Part shown: positions 7,328-9,920 of the stretch, in pieces | Numbering within the stretch: the stretch's first letter is position 1 | How the letters are laid out: the number at the start of each line of letters is the position of its first letter | Assembly: GCA_002498455.1 (NCBI GenBank) | Contig: DAHO01000057.1 | Coordinates: 1-9,920 of the forward strand | DNA length: 9,920 nucleotides | Source: Euryarchaeota archaeon UBA602 | Lineage (GTDB): Archaea; Thermoplasmatota; Poseidoniia; Poseidoniales; Thalassarchaeaceae | Reading direction: 5' to 3' | Translations under genes and position numbers: made by a program | Notes under the pieces: model-generated | Seen by the model: the letters and a program-made list of their open reading frames with translations, nothing else | Databases searched by the model: none | What the model was told of the DNA's origin: nothing

Positions 7328-8434
7328 ATGACGAATTCAGTGGTCATTGGTTCAGGATGGCACCCTGAGATCTTTCGAACAGAAGCGGCGCAGTTAATCG
7401 GTTCTTGCAAATTCCTTCATGCTCATGCATTGGAGTGTACAGAAGAACAGGCTCAGACACTAATCGATCGTTCGAGTATTTTCGTTGAAGTGTTGAGTCC
7501 AGGAGGCTCGGCCCCCCTCGAAAATGCAGTTGCTGAAATTGCAGAACAATTTTTGTTGCTCAATTTGGAAGGCTCTGTTGCTGTTGCCTCCACCCGAACC
7601 GGTAACAAAGTGGACGGCTGGTCTGGTCGCAATATCTCAGGCGAGGTGGGGGCTTTATTGGTCGAAGCCGGTTACAAGATTGATTTGACGAATCCGGATA
7701 TACAACTGCGTATTCACTTGTTGGCACCTCGAGAAAATCCGCCGGCACATCCTGATGATTTCATCGCAGAACCCATCATCGCCTGGGGAGTAACCAAGTG
7801 TAGGGGTGATGAATGGGTCAAGCGAAGAGCACCGAATCGCCCATTTTTCAAACCGGTCAGTTTGGATCCTAGACTCGCACGTGCGATGATCAATCTTGCA
7901 ATTCCTGAGCAGGGAAAACTACTCGATCCATTTTGTGGAACAGGGGGGCTCATCATCGAAGGCATTCTGTGTGACATTGATTGTTATGGTAGCGATTTAG
8001 CGTGGCCCATGGTCACCGGTGCCCGAGAGAATGCCGCATGGGCTCAGGAAATTGGTGGTTCAGGGAGTTTCGAAATTCGCAATGGTTCTTCATTGGAACT
8101 CGGAGATTATTGGGACCAAACATTCGATGGATTTGCATTTGATCCCCCCTACGGAAGAAATTCCTGGAAATCTTCAGATGAAGATCTTGAATTGTTTGAA
8201 GGGACCCTATCGGCTTGTTCTAAAGTGGCTGCAGAGCAAGCCAATCTGGTAACTTTGATTCCTTGGGATCCACGCGTCATCAACAAACCGGTCGAATATG
8301 GATTCTCATTTGGATACGGTTGGAGACGAATTAAGAAGGCATTTTTCGATTCAGGTTGGGACATCCGATCGACAGTCCCTATTCGAGTACATGGTAGTTT
8401 AGCTCGACTTTTGATTCATGCAGAGAAGAAGTGA
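7328..8434 (+). CDS. trmG10: tRNA (guanine-10-N2)-methyltransferase, archaeal Trm-G10 type
   Basis: A SAM-dependent enzyme that makes m2G and m2,2G at position 10 of tRNA. At 368 residues it is near the usual archaeal length. The N-terminal third corresponds to the THUMP RNA-binding region. The family linker RPFFKPVSLDPRLARAMINLA-like segment sits at about 172-191. The Rossmann-fold methyltransferase has motif I DPFCGTGG starting at D200 and the catalytic DPPYG at 272-276, as in N2-guanine methylases. The ATG is supported by GGAGG at 7313-7317. It is divergent from the membrane/fen1 cluster. Its TGA stop overlaps the 3' end of a tRNA-Arg gene on the opposite strand, and that tRNA has G10. The alternative of a Trm11-type partner-dependent enzyme is less likely, because the archaeal enzyme works alone. 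Confidence 0.92.
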   Translation: MTNSVVIGSGWHPEIFRTEAAQLIGSCKFLHAHALECTEEQAQTLIDRSSIFVEVLSPGGSAPLENAVAEIAEQFLLLNLEGSVAVASTRTGNKVDGWSGRNISGEVGALLVEAGYKIDLTNPDIQLRIHLLAPRENPPAHPDDFIAEPIIAWGVTKCRGDEWVKRRAPNRPFFKPVSLDPRLARAMINLAIPEQGKLLDPFCGTGGLIIEGILCDIDCYGSDLAWPMVTGARENAAWAQEIGGSGSFEIRNGSSLELGDYWDQTFDGFAFDPPYGRNSWKSSDEDLELFEGTLSACSKVAAEQANLVTLIPWDPRVINKPVEYGFSFGYGWRRIKKAFFDSGWDIRSTVPIRVHGSLARLLIHAEKK

Positions 8435-8505
8435 GCGGTGCAGGATTCGAACCCGCGTCGACGGGTCCGAAGCCCATCAGGATATCCAGACTACCCTAAC
8501 CGCCC
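8432..8505 (-). tRNA. tRNA-Arg, anticodon TCG
   Basis: A complete cloverleaf of 74 nt on the minus strand, no intron and no encoded CCA. Acceptor stem GGGCGGT pairs with ACCGCTC (one G-T pair), discriminator A73. The D arm begins GGGT with a G10-T25 pair. Anticodon stem ATGGG/CCCGT encloses loop CTTCGGA; the anticodon TCG is at plus positions 8470-8468. The variable loop is CGAC, T stem GCGGG/CCTGC, loop TTCGAAT. It reads CGA and, depending on wobble modification, other CGN arginine codons. Residues 71-73 are the complement of the trmG10 stop codon. It lies 64 nt downstream of ribD on the same strand. A weak TTTATGG box at about 8557-8563 could serve as its own promoter, or it may be processed from ribD read-through. 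Confidence 0.96.
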
Positions 8506-8569
8506 ATTTGACTCGGAGAGTCCGTACTTCTTCAATTCAGCGGAAGAGATTTGAGCCATAAATGGATGA

Positions 8570-9661
8570 TTACGGCCACAAATCTGCGGGCCAACTCAAC
8601 ACAGGCCGGCTCCAAAATTGGACCGAATCCTCTCCCCATTGGGTTTGTTCTACCAATGACAGGCCCGCTTCACTCAATTTTGAATGAGTGATTCCACTCC
8701 GGGGCCCTTCTCCCAATTCATTTGGTGATTGAATGATGATGGCCCGATCAACCAATTCTTCTTCAATAAATTGAGCCCAAACGACAGGTCCACCTTCAAC
8801 CAGTAATTCCTGAATACCTATGTCTCCTAAGTGTTCTAGCAATGCAGACAAATCCACACCTCCCGTTCCGGAAGGTAATATCACTCCACGATCACTTTGT
8901 TGAGTATGTACAACAATGGTCTCACCTCCATCATTGAGTACGGTTGCCTCAGTTGGAATTCGTAGGGTTCGATCCAGTACTACTCGGAGTGGCTGCCCAC
9001 TCTTTTCGAGGGGAATCCTGCGAATGTTCAGCGAAGGATTATCCCGAATGATGGTGTTCACACCCACCAAAATTGCATCACAATGTCGCCTCAAACGGTG
9101 TGCAGCATCCAGACTTTCTTCCGATGTAAATCGGCCTGGATTTTCTCCATCAACGACACCATTGACATCCATTGCAGCCTTCAGAGTGACCAACGGTTGT
9201 TTACACTCACACCAATGCATGAATGGTTGCATTTGGCGTTGCGCTTCAGATTCAAGCAATCCCTCTCGAACTTGGATTCCTGCGTCCAATAGAACTTGAA
9301 TGCCCTTCCCTCGAACGGTTGGGTTTGGGTCTCTAGCAGCGACCACAACTTCCTCGACACCCGCCCAAAGCAATGCTTGGGTACAAGGTGGTGTTCGTCC
9401 AAAGTGATTGCAAGGCTCCAGAGTCACATAAGCAACACAACCTTCTGTTGCAACACTCTTTGCTTCTGCATCAGCGATGGCCGCTTGCTCAGCGTGCAAG
9501 TCTCCAAGGTGATCGTGCCAACCTTCAGAGAGAATGACACCATCCTTGGCGAGTACACAACCCACAGGGGGATTTGGGGAAACTTGCCCTCGCCCTCGCT
9601 CAGCCAATTCCAACGCTCGTCGCATGCAAGCAACATCGAAGTCGGACCAAGCCTCGACCAT
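8570..9661 (-). CDS. ribD: Bifunctional riboflavin biosynthesis protein RibD (deaminase-reductase)
   Basis: Converts the GTP cyclohydrolase II product in two steps: deamination of the pyrimidine ring, then NADPH reduction of the ribosyl side chain. At 363 residues it has the usual bacterial fused length. The zinc-dependent deaminase domain (about 5-145) has HAE (H56, E58) and PCNHFGRTPPC (C84, C93), with the spacing of E. coli RibD. The reductase domain (about 155-363) has LKAAMDVNG at 160-168, then ILVGVNTIIRDNPSLNIR and VEGG at 288-291. Gly-rich NPPVGCV replaces the common NPMVGCV. The ATG at 9661 is preceded by an AT box at 9689-9696. No other rib gene is in view. Most archaea use a separate reductase acting before deamination, so a fused RibD suggests acquisition from bacteria (inference). 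Confidence 0.95.
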   Translation of the reverse strand: MVEAWSDFDVACMRRALELAERGRGQVSPNPPVGCVLAKDGVILSEGWHDHLGDLHAEQAAIADAEAKSVATEGCVAYVTLEPCNHFGRTPPCTQALLWAGVEEVVVAARDPNPTVRGKGIQVLLDAGIQVREGLLESEAQRQMQPFMHWCECKQPLVTLKAAMDVNGVVDGENPGRFTSEESLDAAHRLRRHCDAILVGVNTIIRDNPSLNIRRIPLEKSGQPLRVVLDRTLRIPTEATVLNDGGETIVVHTQQSDRGVILPSGTGGVDLSALLEHLGDIGIQELLVEGGPVVWAQFIEEELVDRAIIIQSPNELGEGPRSGITHSKLSEAGLSLVEQTQWGEDSVQFWSRPVLSWPADLWP

Positions 9662-9688
9662 AGTTTCCGGAGCACGTGTGGATACCCG

Positions 9689-9696
9689 TTATTTAC
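9689..9696 (-). promoter_or_regulatory. Candidate TATA box of ribD
   Basis: GTAAATAA on the minus strand, centred about 31 bp upstream of the ribD ATG, would place the transcription start a few bases before the start codon and give a nearly leaderless mRNA, as is common in archaea. No Shine-Dalgarno sequence is seen between it and the ATG. Confidence 0.4.
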
Positions 9697-9760
9697 GGTT
9701 GTTTGTTTTCGGAATTGTTGTCGGAAAAACCTCTTGATTGAAAGCCTCTCTGCATCAATT

Positions 9761-9920
9761 ATGGTTCGCATTGTATGTATCGTCAATCCCGCTGGCCGTG
9801 ATGGAACTGTGAAAAAGCGCTGGCCAAAAGTCGCTGCTCAAATCGAGGAACTGGGATTGGACAGCGAAGTGATTTTGACAGAACGTACCGGTCACGCATC
9901 AGAGATCGCTTACAGTCTTC
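9761..9920 (+). CDS. Diacylglycerol/sphingosine kinase family lipid kinase (3'-truncated)
   Basis: The first 53 codons are present; the rest lies beyond the right edge. The translation begins MVRIVCIVNPAGRDGTVKKR, matching the start of the DAGK catalytic domain: a hydrophobic beta strand, then the NPxxG nucleotide-binding turn and a basic helix ending at W-P. A second strand SEVILTERTGHASEIA matches the family's 'lT...ghA.eia' segment. Such enzymes phosphorylate a lipid alcohol with ATP at the membrane. In an archaeon the substrate could be an isoprenoid diether or an unrelated lipid, which cannot be read here. It is divergent from ribD across a 99-bp region. No Shine-Dalgarno sequence is clear before the ATG. 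Confidence 0.85.
   Translation, partial: MVRIVCIVNPAGRDGTVKKRWPKVAAQIEELGLDSEVILTERTGHASEIAYSL

Noticed and set aside
8432..8505. tRNA gene as a phage or island attachment site
   Set aside because: No integrase, no duplicated tRNA 3' end and no shift to accessory genes is seen on either side.
8510..8522. Inverted repeat GACTC-GGA-GAGTC between ribD and the tRNA, considered as a ribD terminator
   Set aside because: The stem is only 5 bp with a 3-nt loop and no T-tract on the minus strand; it is too weak to call.
9709..9726. Direct repeat TCGGAA at 9709-9714 and 9721-9726 in the ribD/lipid-kinase divergent region
   Set aside because: A 6-mer repeated once at 12-bp spacing is expected by chance, and no partner sites are visible.

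Overview
The window looks like chromosomal DNA from a marine planktonic euryarchaeon. My best guess is Marine Group II (Poseidoniales, Thermoplasmatota). The evidence is a FEN-1 nuclease with a C-terminal PCNA-binding peptide, an archaeal/eukaryal-type tRNA guanine-10 methyltransferase, a tRNA gene without an encoded CCA, large Ig/cadherin-like surface proteins, and short intergenic regions with archaeal-style AT boxes. This placement is inference; no rRNA is present. I see no mobile element, CRISPR array or defence island.

Layout from left to right. (1) 1-2686 (+) is the 3' part of a very large cell-surface protein: a stack of beta-sandwich domains, an acidic stalk, one transmembrane helix, an Ala/Pro linker and a small cytoplasmic domain. 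(2) 2826-3005 (+) is a tiny basic protein resembling the N-terminal domain of the Hc1/histone H1-like family, followed by a strong UUCG-capped hairpin at 3022-3053. (3) A three-gene minus-strand cluster follows, transcribed from 7234 down to 3057: a secreted/membrane protein with an acidic tail (7234-5657), FEN-1 (5646-4624) and a polytopic GT-C-like membrane protein (4580-3057). Gaps between these genes are 10 and 43 nt. (4) Divergent from it, sharing a 93-bp control region with an AT box and a palindrome, is trmG10 (7328-8434, +). (5) Convergent with trmG10, and overlapping its stop codon, is a minus-strand tRNA-Arg(TCG) (8505-8432). (6) A fused bacterial-style riboflavin gene ribD lies at 9661-8570 (-). 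(7) The start of a diacylglycerol-kinase-family lipid kinase is at 9761 (+) and runs off the right edge.

Functionally this is mostly housekeeping (DNA repair/replication, tRNA modification, riboflavin, lipid phosphorylation) interleaved with lineage-specific envelope proteins. The observations most worth following are: the small Hc1-like protein as a possible nucleoid protein; the conserved-looking cytoplasmic tail domain of the surface protein; the overlap of a G10-methyltransferase gene with a tRNA that carries the target base G10 in a G10-U25 wobble; the strand-asymmetric terminator hairpin; and the bacterial-type RibD in an archaeal setting.
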